Of a DNA stretch of 64,000 bases, positions 41,898-50,246 are shown piece by piece; the stretch's first letter is position 1; each line of letters begins with the position of its first letter. Source of the DNA: Rugamonas rivuli. Lineage in GTDB: Bacteria > Pseudomonadota > Gammaproteobacteria > Burkholderiales > Burkholderiaceae_D. Location of the stretch: the NCBI RefSeq assembly GCF_009380165.1, contig NZ_WHUF01000006.1, forward strand, positions 404,591 to 468,590, read 5' to 3'. A model generated the notes under the pieces. It saw nothing but the letters and a program-made list of their open reading frames with translations, did not search any database and was not told the origin of the DNA. Position numbers and translations under genes: made by a program.

Positions 41898-44699
41898 TTG
41901 AATAAACCACTTTTTAAAAAAAGTGCGATCGCTATCGCATTGACCGTCGCTTTCTCACAGCACGCCATCGCTCAGCAAGCCGCTGAAGCCGAACCTAAAC
42001 TCCAACGCGTTGAAATCACCGGTTCGAGCATCAAGCGCACCGATATCGAAGCCGCCGCCTCGGTGCAAATCCTGAACCGCGACGATATCGAACGCACCGG
42101 CGAGCACACCGTGCTGGGCCTGCTGCGCTCCTCTTCCGCCACCAGCACCAGCCTCAACTCGGCTACGCAGGGCTCGGGCGGCTTCGCGACCGGTTCGTCC
42201 GGCGTCAGCATGCGCGGCCTGGGCAAGGTGTCCACGCTGATCCTGGTCAACGGCCGCCGTATCGCTCCTTACGGCCTGTCCGACGGCGCGCAGGAAAACT
42301 TCACCAACCTGGATGCGATCGCGACCGAAGCGGTCGAACGCATCGAGATCCTGAAAGACGGCGCCTCGGCAATCTACGGCTCCGACGCTGTCGCCGGCGT
42401 GATCAACATCATCCTGCGCAAGGACTACGAAGGCGGCAAGGTCACGGTCAACTACGAGACCGCCGACGGCTTCCAGGACGCCCGCAACCGCAGCGCTTCG
42501 GCGATCTACGGCTACGGCGACATCGACAAGCAAGGCTTCAACACCTACCTGACCTTCGAAGGCTACAAGCGCGATGGCTACACCATGGGTGAAATGCGCA
42601 ACAAGTACCCAAGCTGGTACCGCCAGACCCCTGGCCACTCGACCTGGGATGCCAAGAGCACCTATTCGCCGACTGGTAACTATTTCTTCAACAGCGCCAA
42701 GATCGTGCCGGTCGCCGGCTGCCCGGCCGACCAGATCGACCCGGCTGACAAGCTGTGCAAATGGGACGCGCTGCCGTACACCGGCCTGACCACCAACAAC
42801 AAGCGCTACGCTGCAGTGAGCAACACCCACTTCAAGATCGGCGCCAACATCGACGCCAACTTTGAAATCACCACCGCTGGCGCCACCAACGATTACATCG
42901 TCGCACCACTGAGCTCCAACAATGGCGGCACCACCACCGGCACCAGCGTCTGGTACAACGTCTTCGGCGGCAAGATGGTCGGCCCGTTCTCGTATCCGAA
43001 GCTGCCAGTTGGTAACAACGGCAACTCCAACACGACCCCGATCGAGCTGCGCGCGCGCCTGATGGACACCGGCGATGGCTTCAACTTCAACCGCACCGAG
43101 TCCGACCAGACCCGCGCGATGCTGGCACTGACCGGCACCATCGGCGATTACGACTGGAAATCGGCGGCCGGCTACATGACCTCGTCGGCCACCAAGGCCA
43201 CCCGCGCTGCCAGCGCCAAGGGCTACACCGACGCGATCGTCAACAACACCTACAAGTTCGGCCAGAAAAACGATACCGCCCTGCTGGAATCGATGTTCCC
43301 GGTCCGTACCACCAAAGGTAAATCGAAGATTTCGTTCTTCGACGCTACCGTGTCCGGTGCTGTTGCCCAGCTGCCAGCTGGTCCTCTGAGCGTTGCGGTC
43401 GGTACCGACCTGCGTCGCGAATCGTATGAGATGAAGAGCTCGGACAACGTCCTGAACGGCGACCTGGTCGGCATCTTCGGCCTGCAAGTCAAGGATACGG
43501 TCAGCCACTACGCCGTGTTCTCCGAAGCGACCATCCCGGTCGTCAAATCGGTGGAACTGAGCGCCGCGCTGCGCGCCGACAAAACCAGCGGCAGCGAAGC
43601 CCACGTTTCGCCTAAGCTGGGTGTGAAGTTCAACGCTACCGAGACGCTGCTGCTGCGCGCCACGGCTGCCGGCGGCTTCCGTGCACCGAACATCGTTGAA
43701 TCCGGTAACGGCCTGGGCCGTAGCTCGGTTGCCACCAACGTCAACGACCTGCGCCGCTGCCCTACCGCTACCGCGCTGAACGACCTGGTCCAGAAGTCGC
43801 CAACCGCGACCACCTCCGACAAGGCCCTGTCCAACACCTTCCGCAACAACGACTGCCTGGGCTCGCTGCCTAGCTTCGTGGCGTCCAATCCGGACCTGAA
43901 GCCTGAAACCTCGCGTTCGTACACGCTGGGCATGGTATTCGAGCCGGTCAAGAACTGGACCCTGGCGCTGGACTACTACAACATCGAGCGCAAAGACGAA
44001 ATCGGCAGCCGCGCGGTTGGCGACATTCTGAAAGGCGAAGCTTCGCTGCCAGCCGGTCAACTGCTGCGCACGGATAACACCGCTGCCGACAACGAGTTCA
44101 TCGCACTGGCCAAGAAGTATGCGCCTGCCACCACCGTCAACTTCGGCGGCGTCGGCAAGCTGGGCCTGGTGTACAACCCGTACGTCAACAGTGGCAAGAC
44201 CCGCGCTTCGGGCTTCGACTTCGACATGGCTGGCCGCATCAAGATCCAGAACGTCGGCGAACTGCGCCTGAAGCTGGAAGGTACGTACGCGCTGAACTAC
44301 CAGTCGTTCATCGTGGCTGACAATGCCTACGGCATGAACGCCGCCGGCAACTACGACATCGGCGCACGTCTGCGTACCAAGCTGCGCGCTTCGATGAAAG
44401 TGGGTGCCTTCGATCACGGCGCCACCGTCAACTACTACGGTGGTTACAGCCTGAACAGCGACGACAGCCTGAACTACTGCGTCACCAGCAATGTCAGCGC
44501 CGCCAACATGCCAGCTTGCGAACGCGTTCGCAGCAACACCACGCTGGATTACAACCTGGCGTACTCCGGCATCAAGAACGTGAAACTGGCCCTGTACATC
44601 AATAATCTGTTGAACCAGGACTCGCAAGTGAACTATCGCGACACGTTCACCACGCCGCAGTTCCGCACTTTCGGCGCCAGCGCTTCGTACTCGTTCTAA
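41898..44699 (+). CDS. TonB-dependent outer-membrane receptor inside the S10 region
   Basis: This 933-residue receptor starts with TTG at 41898, supported by GGGAG 6 nt upstream and a good signal peptide (FKKSAIAIALTVAFSQHAIA, then QQAAEAEPK). The plug domain is clear: VEITGSSIKRTDIEAAASVQ, VSTLILVNGRRIAPYGLSDG, ATEAVERIEILKDGASAIYG and SDAVAGVINIILRKDYEGG. The barrel ends in Phe (SASYSF). It belongs to the large receptors common in Massilia/Xanthomonas-type carbohydrate-scavenging bacteria; the ligand is unknown. Codon choice (many CCA/CCT prolines and GGT glycines) resembles the ribosomal genes, hinting at high expression. A terminator with a UUCG loop follows. Confidence 0.93.
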   Translation: MNKPLFKKSAIAIALTVAFSQHAIAQQAAEAEPKLQRVEITGSSIKRTDIEAAASVQILNRDDIERTGEHTVLGLLRSSSATSTSLNSATQGSGGFATGSSGVSMRGLGKVSTLILVNGRRIAPYGLSDGAQENFTNLDAIATEAVERIEILKDGASAIYGSDAVAGVINIILRKDYEGGKVTVNYETADGFQDARNRSASAIYGYGDIDKQGFNTYLTFEGYKRDGYTMGEMRNKYPSWYRQTPGHSTWDAKSTYSPTGNYFFNSAKIVPVAGCPADQIDPADKLCKWDALPYTGLTTNNKRYAAVSNTHFKIGANIDANFEITTAGATNDYIVAPLSSNNGGTTTGTSVWYNVFGGKMVGPFSYPKLPVGNNGNSNTTPIELRARLMDTGDGFNFNRTESDQTRAMLALTGTIGDYDWKSAAGYMTSSATKATRAASAKGYTDAIVNNTYKFGQKNDTALLESMFPVRTTKGKSKISFFDATVSGAVAQLPAGPLSVAVGTDLRRESYEMKSSDNVLNGDLVGIFGLQVKDTVSHYAVFSEATIPVVKSVELSAALRADKTSGSEAHVSPKLGVKFNATETLLLRATAAGGFRAPNIVESGNGLGRSSVATNVNDLRRCPTATALNDLVQKSPTATTSDKALSNTFRNNDCLGSLPSFVASNPDLKPETSRSYTLGMVFEPVKNWTLALDYYNIERKDEIGSRAVGDILKGEASLPAGQLLRTDNTAADNEFIALAKKYAPATTVNFGGVGKLGLVYNPYVNSGKTRASGFDFDMAGRIKIQNVGELRLKLEGTYALNYQSFIVADNAYGMNAAGNYDIGARLRTKLRASMKVGAFDHGATVNYYGGYSLNSDDSLNYCVTSNVSAANMPACERVRSNTTLDYNLAYSGIKNVKLALYINNLLNQDSQVNYRDTFTTPQFRTFGASASYSF

Positions 44700-44720
44700 T
44701 CGCTTAGAACTGGCAGTCTG

Positions 44721-44753
44721 AAAAACCAGGCACTTCGGTGCCTGGTTTTTTTT
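44721..44753 (+). terminator. Intrinsic terminator after the TonB receptor gene
   Basis: The stem AAAACCAGGCAC / GTGCCTGGTTTT with a TTCG loop is followed by further T residues. This is a classical Rho-independent terminator and ends the TonB receptor transcript before the DUF817 gene. Confidence 0.92.
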
Positions 44754-44824
44754 CGTCCGCTGCCGCTGGACAGATGCGCGCCATGGCGCTAGAGTCGCTT
44801 GCTAAAAACTCAACCGGACACACC

Positions 44825-45670
44825 ATGCTCGCTGCGCTGGACCACCACCTGCTCGATGACTCCGCCCGCGCGGGCTTGCGCGGCTGGCCGCGCTTCGCGA
44901 TGGAGTTCCTGTACTTCGGCGTGAAGGAGGCGCGCGCCTGCCTGTTCGTCGGCCTGTTCTTCGGCGCCGTGCTGCTGGTGCCGCGCGCTGGCGTGCTGGG
45001 CCTGCCGCGCTACGATGCGCTGCTGGTCCTGGCGCTGGGCATACAGGCGTGGATGGTGTGGTCAGGACTGGAGAGCTGGGATGAATTGAAGGCGGTCAGC
45101 CTGTTCCACCTGGTCGGCTTTGCGCTGGAGGTGTTCAAGGTGTCCGGTTCCATCCAGTCGTGGAGCTATCCGGACTTCGCCTACACCAAGCTGTGGGGCG
45201 TGCCGCTGTTCTCGGGCTTCATGTATGCGTCGATCGGCAGCTACATCATCCAGGCCTGGCGCCTGTTCGACCTGCGCATCCGCCATCATCCGCCGTACTG
45301 GATGGCGGTGCTGATCGCCGTGCTGATCTATGTGAACTTCTTTACCCACCACTACCTCGGCGACTATCGCTGGTATCTGGCGGCCTGCGCGCTGGGCCTG
45401 TACGCCCGCACCACGGTGGTGTTCCGGCCGCTGGACCGCGAACGCCGCATGCCGATGCTGCTGGCCTTCGTGCTGATCGGCTTCTTCATCTGGCTGGCCG
45501 AGAACATCAGCACCTTCTGGGGCGTGTGGCGCTATCCCAACCAGCTGGGCGCGTGGTCGGTGGTCCATGTCAGCAAGTGGAGTTCGTGGTCGCTGCTGGT
45601 GGTGATGACCTTCACCATCGTCGCCCACCTCAAACATATCAAGGCCAGCATCCACGTGCCTGAGCAGTGA
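44825..45670 (+). CDS. DUF817 family membrane protein
   Basis: This 281-residue integral membrane protein has about eight hydrophobic helices and matches the DUF817 pattern: FLYFGVKEARACLFVGLFFG, GFALEVFKVSGSIQSWSYPD, KLWGVPLFSGFMYASIGSYI, FTHHYLGDYRWYLAACALGL and WRYPNQLGAWSVVHVSKWSS. The many conserved Trp, His and Tyr residues in the helices suggest a redox or lipid-linked role, but the family is uncharacterised. I chose the ATG at 44825 (MLAALDHHL). The frame upstream runs over the terminator. It lies alone in the segment between rpsJ and rplC. Confidence 0.88.
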   Translation: MLAALDHHLLDDSARAGLRGWPRFAMEFLYFGVKEARACLFVGLFFGAVLLVPRAGVLGLPRYDALLVLALGIQAWMVWSGLESWDELKAVSLFHLVGFALEVFKVSGSIQSWSYPDFAYTKLWGVPLFSGFMYASIGSYIIQAWRLFDLRIRHHPPYWMAVLIAVLIYVNFFTHHYLGDYRWYLAACALGLYARTTVVFRPLDRERRMPMLLAFVLIGFFIWLAENISTFWGVWRYPNQLGAWSVVHVSKWSSWSLLVVMTFTIVAHLKHIKASIHVPEQ

Positions 45671-45697
45671 ACGCCGGCCTGCGGGATATTGCCCGGG

Positions 45698-46480
45698 TCA
45701 GGACTGGCCGGCTTTGCGGCGACGGGCTACGGCGCCGAGCAGCAGCAGGCCGGCGGCCAGCATCGCATAGCTTTCCGGCTCGGGGACCGGCAGTGGCGGC
45801 GTCGTGTCGATGACGGTGGAGCCGCCTCTGATGTCAAATCTCAGATTGACCGTCATTGCGGCGTCGCTGACGTTGGCGTAAGAGAGCCAGAAAGACTCGC
45901 TGCGGCTGTCTGCGGGAGCCGCGCCCTTGAAGCCGGAGTCCAGCTGGTATCCGCTCCACAAGTGGTCGTCAGCGAGCTCGACCGAGGCCTTGCCGAACGC
46001 GGTGAACAGCTCGCCGGCGTCGGCGGACTTGCCGACCCACGTCGACGCCTGGCCGCTGACGGTCAACATCGAATGGGCGCCGACGGTGAAGGTATACCAC
46101 TGGGCCGCGGAGGCAAAGGCCTCGGCGCGCGGCCCCAGGTCGCTATAGAGCTTGGACTGGGCGACGACCTCGCCCAGCAGGCCGACTTGGGCGGAGGCGT
46201 TGTTGGCGCCGTAACTCATCGTCGCCGCGACTTCTCCCGGTTGATTGATGGATTTCCAGCTGGTCTTGTTGAAGGTGTCGCTGTAGATGCCGCCACGAGC
46301 GTTGGCCGATATGAAGCGGCTCTGGTACCAGGCGGCGACGCCGTCGGAGGGCGTGAGGTCGATCACGCCGACGGCGATATTGGTGAGGCTGGCGCCGGCG
46401 GTGGCGCTGGGTGTTGCGGCGGCGTGCAGCGCGGTCATTACCAGCAGCGCGCCGGTTACGGCCAATCGTAGGATTTTCAT
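45698..46480 (-). CDS. PEP-CTERM protein, paralogue 1
   Basis: This 260-residue exported protein has a signal peptide (MKILRLAVTGALLVMTALHA) and a C-terminal PEP-CTERM signal (VPEPESYAMLAAGLLLLGAV followed by ARRRKAGQS). The body begins with NIAVGVIDLTPSDGVAAWYQ and has the stretch YTFTVGAHSMLTVSGQAST, both clearly related to the protein encoded next door at 46505-47230. The ATG at 46480 follows AAAGGA at about 5 nt; an in-frame ATG at 46498 has no binding site. It should be sorted by an exosortase and shown on or released from the cell surface. Confidence 0.9.
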   Translation of the reverse strand: MKILRLAVTGALLVMTALHAAATPSATAGASLTNIAVGVIDLTPSDGVAAWYQSRFISANARGGIYSDTFNKTSWKSINQPGEVAATMSYGANNASAQVGLLGEVVAQSKLYSDLGPRAEAFASAAQWYTFTVGAHSMLTVSGQASTWVGKSADAGELFTAFGKASVELADDHLWSGYQLDSGFKGAAPADSRSESFWLSYANVSDAAMTVNLRFDIRGGSTVIDTTPPLPVPEPESYAMLAAGLLLLGAVARRRKAGQS

Positions 46481-46504
46481 GGTGTCCTTTGAGGTCATCG
46501 GGAG

Positions 46505-47230
46505 TTAAGCGGCGTTCCGGTCTTGGGCCTGGCGCCGGGCTTGGCGACGGCGCACCAGCGGCACCGCCATCAGGCCGGCCAGCAGCAGTGCATAGGTATG
46601 TGGCTCGGGAACCTGTTGCGCATGTTCATAGCTGGTGTCGCCGAACACTCGCACCACCAGATCCTGGGCGCTGTCACCGGTATTGGCGTACGCCACCATA
46701 AAGTCGCGTTCCTTGCTGGCCACGGTGTTGCCGCCCCACGCAGAGCTGTACTGTTGGAACAGATAATGCGGGTAGGGCGGGCCGCCGGCCGGACTGATGT
46801 AGACGTAGGAGCTGACCGTGCCGTAGATGCGGTCAGGGTCGGGGTCGCCGTAGCGGCTGTCGGAAGTCAGCACATGCCCGCTCAGCGTCAGCGCCGAATG
46901 CGCGCTCACGGTCACGTGGTAGAAGATACTGCCGTAGGTGTATTTCTGGCCCGGCGGCTCGCTGGAAGCCTGGCCACCCCGGACCGTGATGGCGTCCAGG
47001 ACGCCGTCGGCGCCGGCGCTGACCGTGGCGCCGACCAGCCAGGTGTCGGTCGATGTCAGGGTGTAGCCGGCGGCCTGGCTGTCGCTCGGCGTGAGGTCGA
47101 TGACGCCCAGCTGCAAGTGGCTGAATGCCGCCGTGCCCGAGGCGCTGGCGCTGTTGGCGGAGGCGCTGAAGCAGCACAGCAATAGTGCGCTGGCCAGCAA
47201 TGGCTTGGTCAATCGTGAGAGGGGATGCAT
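46505..47230 (-). CDS. PEP-CTERM protein, paralogue 2
   Basis: This 241-residue exported protein starts with a signal peptide (LTKPLLASALLLCCFSASAN) and ends with a PEP-CTERM signal (VPEPHTYALLLAGLMAVPLV followed by RRRQARRQ). HLQLGVIDLTPSDSQAAGYT and HVTVSAHSALTLSGHVLTS match the corresponding parts of paralogue 1. The sequence just upstream of the ATG (CCTCGAAAGGACACC) is almost the same as that of paralogue 1 (CCTCAAAGGACACC), so the two genes arose by tandem duplication. They are co-oriented with 24 bp between them and probably form an operon read from the AT-rich region up to 47310. Confidence 0.9.
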   Translation of the reverse strand: MHPLSRLTKPLLASALLLCCFSASANSASASGTAAFSHLQLGVIDLTPSDSQAAGYTLTSTDTWLVGATVSAGADGVLDAITVRGGQASSEPPGQKYTYGSIFYHVTVSAHSALTLSGHVLTSDSRYGDPDPDRIYGTVSSYVYISPAGGPPYPHYLFQQYSSAWGGNTVASKERDFMVAYANTGDSAQDLVVRVFGDTSYEHAQQVPEPHTYALLLAGLMAVPLVRRRQARRQAQDRNAA

Positions 47231-47541
47231 GGTGTCCTTTCGAGGGAGAAGCAGGGGAGGCGCCCGGCAGGCGAGCGCTATGCAATGTTATCATATTTGA
47301 ATTATGAAAAAGAAAATATATTCAATTGAACAATGCAGCACCCCATCCGCTGCGAACGCCCGCCGCGGCGCTGAAATTCAGCACGGCACAAACCCGACAT
47401 ACCTCGTATTAAGTTGTTGCGTCAAGGGTCTTTTCGCGCTACACTAGCCGGCTTCGGTATGGATTCGCCTTTTTTATGGTCCGTACTAATTTTGTAGTTC
47501 AACATATCCCCGCCCAATCGTAGGTGGGAATTGGAGAAAAA
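47231..47541. other. 311-bp intergenic region: promoters of the PEP-CTERM pair (minus) and of rplC (plus)
   Basis: An AT-rich block (47285-47335) with the short palindrome TTCAATTGAA lies near the PEP-CTERM start and probably contains its promoter. The right end holds the rplC promoter described separately. No gene is seen in between, and no repeat or insertion-sequence end. Confidence 0.5.
47417..47445 (+). promoter_or_regulatory. Promoter in front of rplC
   Basis: TTGCGT (47417-47422) and TACACT (47440-47445) are spaced by 17 bp, giving a reasonable sigma-70 promoter about 95 nt upstream of the rplC ATG. Because rplC is cut off from rpsJ here, an own promoter is needed and this is the best candidate. 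Confidence 0.65.
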
Positions 47542-48198
47542 ATGAGCCTTGGCCTTCTCGGTCGCAAGGTTGGTATGATGCGCATCTTCACCGATGACGG
47601 GGATTCGATCCCAGTCACCGTGTTGGACGTATCGAACAACCGTGTTGCGCAAATCAAAACTCCTGAAACTGACGGTTACTCCGCAGTTCAGGTCGCATTC
47701 GGTCAACGTCGCGCTTCCCGCGTAACGAAGGCTGTTGCTGGTCATCACGCTAAAGCTGGTGTTGAAGCCGGTACTCTGCTGAAAGAGTTCCGCGTTGACG
47801 CTACCAAAGCTGCCGAACTGAAAGCTGGCGACGTAGTTGCTGCTTCCCTGTTCGAAGTCGGTCAGAAGATCGACGTTCAAGGTGTCACGATTGGTAAAGG
47901 CTACGCCGGTACCATCAAGCGTCACCACTTTGCTTCGGGCCGTGCTACCCACGGTAACTCCCGTTCGCACAATGTTCCAGGTTCCATCGGTATGGCGCAA
48001 GATCCAGGCCGCGTGTTCCCAGGTAAGCGCATGACCGGTCACCTCGGTGACGTCACCCGCACTGTGCAGAACCTCGAAATCGCCCGTATCGATGCCGACC
48101 GCCAGCTGCTGCTGGTCAAAGGCGCGATCCCAGGTGCGAAAAATGGCCAGGTCGTTGTATCGCCTGCTGTCAAAGTTAAAGCAAAGAAGGGAGCTTAA
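47542..48198 (+). CDS. rplC: 50S ribosomal protein L3
   Basis: This 218-residue protein is complete: MSLGLLGRKVGMMRIFTDDG, GYAGTIKRHHFASGRATHGN, GSIGMAQDPGRVFPGKRMTG and a C-terminal DRQLLLVKGAIPGAKNGQVV. L3 is one of the first proteins to bind 23S rRNA near the peptidyl-transferase centre. GGAG lies 8 nt before the ATG at 47542; a GTG/ATG six codons upstream in frame is rejected. Unlike in most bacteria, it is not preceded by rpsJ but by a promoter-bearing spacer and two PEP-CTERM genes on the other strand. Confidence 0.98.
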   Translation: MSLGLLGRKVGMMRIFTDDGDSIPVTVLDVSNNRVAQIKTPETDGYSAVQVAFGQRRASRVTKAVAGHHAKAGVEAGTLLKEFRVDATKAAELKAGDVVAASLFEVGQKIDVQGVTIGKGYAGTIKRHHFASGRATHGNSRSHNVPGSIGMAQDPGRVFPGKRMTGHLGDVTRTVQNLEIARIDADRQLLLVKGAIPGAKNGQVVVSPAVKVKAKKGA

Positions 48199-48201
48199 AC
48201 G

Positions 48202-48822
48202 ATGGAACTCAAGCTCTTGAACGCTCAAGGTCAAGCCGCCTCTAACGTTGCCGCCGCCGACGCAGTTTTCGGTCGTGACTACAACGAAGCCCTGATCCAC
48301 CAAGTCGTCGTTGCTTACCAAGCCAATGCTCGCAGCGGCAACCGTAAACAAAAAGACCGTGAAGAAGTCCACCACACGACCAAGAAGCCATGGCGCCAAA
48401 AAGGTACCGGCCGTGCTCGTGCTGGTATGTCGTCGTCGCCACTGTGGCGCGGCGGTGGTCGCATCTTCCCGAACTCGCCTGACGAGAACTTCACCCACAA
48501 AGTGAACAAGAAGATGTATCGCGCAGGTATCTGCTCGATCCTGTCCCAGCTGGCTCGTGAAGAGCGCCTGGTGGTTGTCGAAGATTTCGCTATCGAAGCG
48601 CCAAAAACCAAGCTGCTGTCGCAAAAGCTGACCGGCATGGGTTTTGAATCGGTTCTGATCATCACCGACGTCGCCAACGAAAACCTGGAACTGGCATCGC
48701 GCAACCTGCCTAACGTCCTGGTGGTTGAACCACGTCACGCAGATCCAATGTCCCTGGTGTTCTACAAGAAGATCCTGGTCACGAAAGCTGCACTGGCCAA
48801 GATTGAGGAGATGCTGGCATGA
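48202..48822 (+). CDS. rplD: 50S ribosomal protein L4
   Basis: This 206-residue protein has the normal length. Recognisable parts are QVVVAYQANARSGNRKQKDR, the exit-tunnel loop KPWRQKGTGRARAGMSSSPL with WRGGGRIFP, and NLPNVLVVEPRHADPMSLVF. In E. coli, L4 is the repressor of the S10 operon, acting on the leader upstream of rpsJ. Here the S10 operon is split, so whether L4 still controls rplC onward is an open question. It starts 3 bp after rplC and overlaps rplW by 4 bp. Confidence 0.98.
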   Translation: MELKLLNAQGQAASNVAAADAVFGRDYNEALIHQVVVAYQANARSGNRKQKDREEVHHTTKKPWRQKGTGRARAGMSSSPLWRGGGRIFPNSPDENFTHKVNKKMYRAGICSILSQLAREERLVVVEDFAIEAPKTKLLSQKLTGMGFESVLIITDVANENLELASRNLPNVLVVEPRHADPMSLVFYKKILVTKAALAKIEEMLA

Positions 48823-49133
48823 GCGCATTGAAATTTAGCGAAGAGCGCCTGATGAAGGTACTGCTGGCTCCGGTCATTTCCGAGAAGGCCACCATGGTCG
48901 CGGAAAAGAACGAACAGATCGTGTTCCGTGTTACCACCGACGCGACCAAGCCAGAAATCAAAGCCGCTGTTGAACTGCTGTTCAAAGTGGAAGTGGAATC
49001 GGTGCAGACCGTCAACCGCGAAGGTAAGCAGAAGCGTTCCGGTGCCCACACCGGCCGCCGCAACCATACCAAGCGTGCTTTCGTGTGCCTGAAACCTGGC
49101 CAGGAAATCAATTTCTCCGAGGAGGCTAAATAA
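48819..49133 (+). CDS. rplW: 50S ribosomal protein L23
   Basis: This 104-residue protein sits at the polypeptide exit site and docks trigger factor and SRP. Typical stretches are RLMKVLLAPVISEKATMVAE, VFRVTTDATKPEIKAAVELL and VQTVNREGKQKRSGAHTGRR. The start overlaps rplD by 4 bp (ATGA) and the stop overlaps the rplB start by one base (TAATG), so the three are translationally coupled. Confidence 0.98.
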   Translation: MSALKFSEERLMKVLLAPVISEKATMVAEKNEQIVFRVTTDATKPEIKAAVELLFKVEVESVQTVNREGKQKRSGAHTGRRNHTKRAFVCLKPGQEINFSEEAK

Positions 49134-49960
49134 TGGCACTCGTTAAGATGAAGCCAACCTCCCCAGGCCGTCGCGGCATGGTGAAAGTTGTGAACCCGGA
49201 CCTGTACAAAGGTCGTCCGTTCGCAGCCCTGGTTGAGAAAAAATCGAAAACTGCTGGTCGTAACAACAACGGCCACATCACCACCCGCCACATCGGCGGT
49301 GGTCACAAGCAGCACTATCGCCTGATCGACTTCAAGCGTCAGAAGGATGGCATTCCAGCGAAAGTGGAACGTATCGAATACGATCCAAACCGCACCGCGA
49401 ATATCGCCCTGCTGTGCTACGCCGACGGCGAGCGCCAGTACATCATCGCCACCAAAGGCATGAGCGTTGGCGACACCGTGATGAACGGTTCGGAAGCGCC
49501 GATCAAGTCGGGCAACTGCCTGCCGATCCGCAACATCCCAGTCGGTACCGTCATGCACTGCGTCGAAATGCTGCCAGGTAAGGGTGCCCAGATGGCCCGT
49601 ACCGCCGGCGCCGGCGTGGTCCTGATGGCCCGCGAAGGTACCTACGCTCAAGTGCGTCTGCGCTCGGGTGAAGTACGTCGCGTGCACATCGAGTGCCGTG
49701 CAACCGTGGGTGAAGTCGGCAATGCCGAACACAGCCTGCGTAAAATCGGTAAAGCCGGTGCGATGCGCTGGCGCGGTGTTCGTCCTACCGTTCGCGGTGT
49801 GGTCATGAACCCGGTCGATCACCCGCACGGTGGTGGTGAAGGTAAAACTGCAGCTGGTCGTCATCCAGTGTCGCCTTGGGGCCAACAGACTAAGGGTAAG
49901 AAGACCCGCAGCAACAAGCGTACTTCTTCCATGATCGTCTCGCGCCGCGGCAAGAAATAA
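49133..49960 (+). CDS. rplB: 50S ribosomal protein L2
   Basis: This 275-residue protein is complete and binds 23S rRNA, helping subunit association and peptidyl transfer. Marks are MALVKMKPTSPGRRGMVKVV, GRNNNGHITTRHIGGGHKQH, the RNA-binding core and the C-terminal signature PVDHPHGGGEGKTAAGRHPV with the essential histidine. It ends in a basic tail (SMIVSRRGKK). It follows rplW with a one-base overlap and precedes rpsS by 10 bp. Confidence 0.98.
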   Translation: MALVKMKPTSPGRRGMVKVVNPDLYKGRPFAALVEKKSKTAGRNNNGHITTRHIGGGHKQHYRLIDFKRQKDGIPAKVERIEYDPNRTANIALLCYADGERQYIIATKGMSVGDTVMNGSEAPIKSGNCLPIRNIPVGTVMHCVEMLPGKGAQMARTAGAGVVLMAREGTYAQVRLRSGEVRRVHIECRATVGEVGNAEHSLRKIGKAGAMRWRGVRPTVRGVVMNPVDHPHGGGEGKTAAGRHPVSPWGQQTKGKKTRSNKRTSSMIVSRRGKK

Positions 49961-49970
49961 GGGGTAGCAC

Positions 49971-50246
49971 ATGACTCGTTCATTGAAAAAAGGGCCGTTC
50001 TGTGACGCCCACCTGGTGAAAAAAGTCGAAGCCGCGCAAGCTGCCAAAGACAAAAAGCCAATCAAAACCTGGTCCCGTCGTTCGACCATCATGCCTGACT
50101 TCATCGGCCTGACGATCGCTGTTCACAATGGCAAGCTGCACGTGCCGGTGTACGTCTCCGAGAACATGGTTGGTCACAAGCTCGGTGAATTCGCGCTGAC
50201 CCGCACGTTCAAGGGCCATGCCGCTGACAAGAAGGCGAAGAAATAA
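49971..50246 (+). CDS. rpsS: 30S ribosomal protein S19
   Basis: This 91-residue protein forms a complex with S13 in the head of the small subunit. It starts MTRSLKKGPFCDAHLVKKVE and has RRSTIMPDFIGLTIAVHNGK and MVGHKLGEFALTRTFKGHAA. The last base of its stop overlaps the first of the rplV ATG (TAATG). GGGGTAG precedes the ATG. Nothing unusual. Confidence 0.98.
   Translation: MTRSLKKGPFCDAHLVKKVEAAQAAKDKKPIKTWSRRSTIMPDFIGLTIAVHNGKLHVPVYVSENMVGHKLGEFALTRTFKGHAADKKAKK

Noticed and set aside
41955..44627. Open frame of 890 codons on the minus strand opposite the TonB receptor
   Set aside because: It is a mirror frame of a clear receptor gene, rich in Val, Ala, Gly and Arg without domains, and has no ribosome binding site. 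High GC makes such shadows common.
41565..47541. Idea that the block between rpsJ and rplC is a mobile element
   Set aside because: No transposase, integrase, tRNA attachment site or terminal repeats were seen at either border, and the genes look native in GC content.
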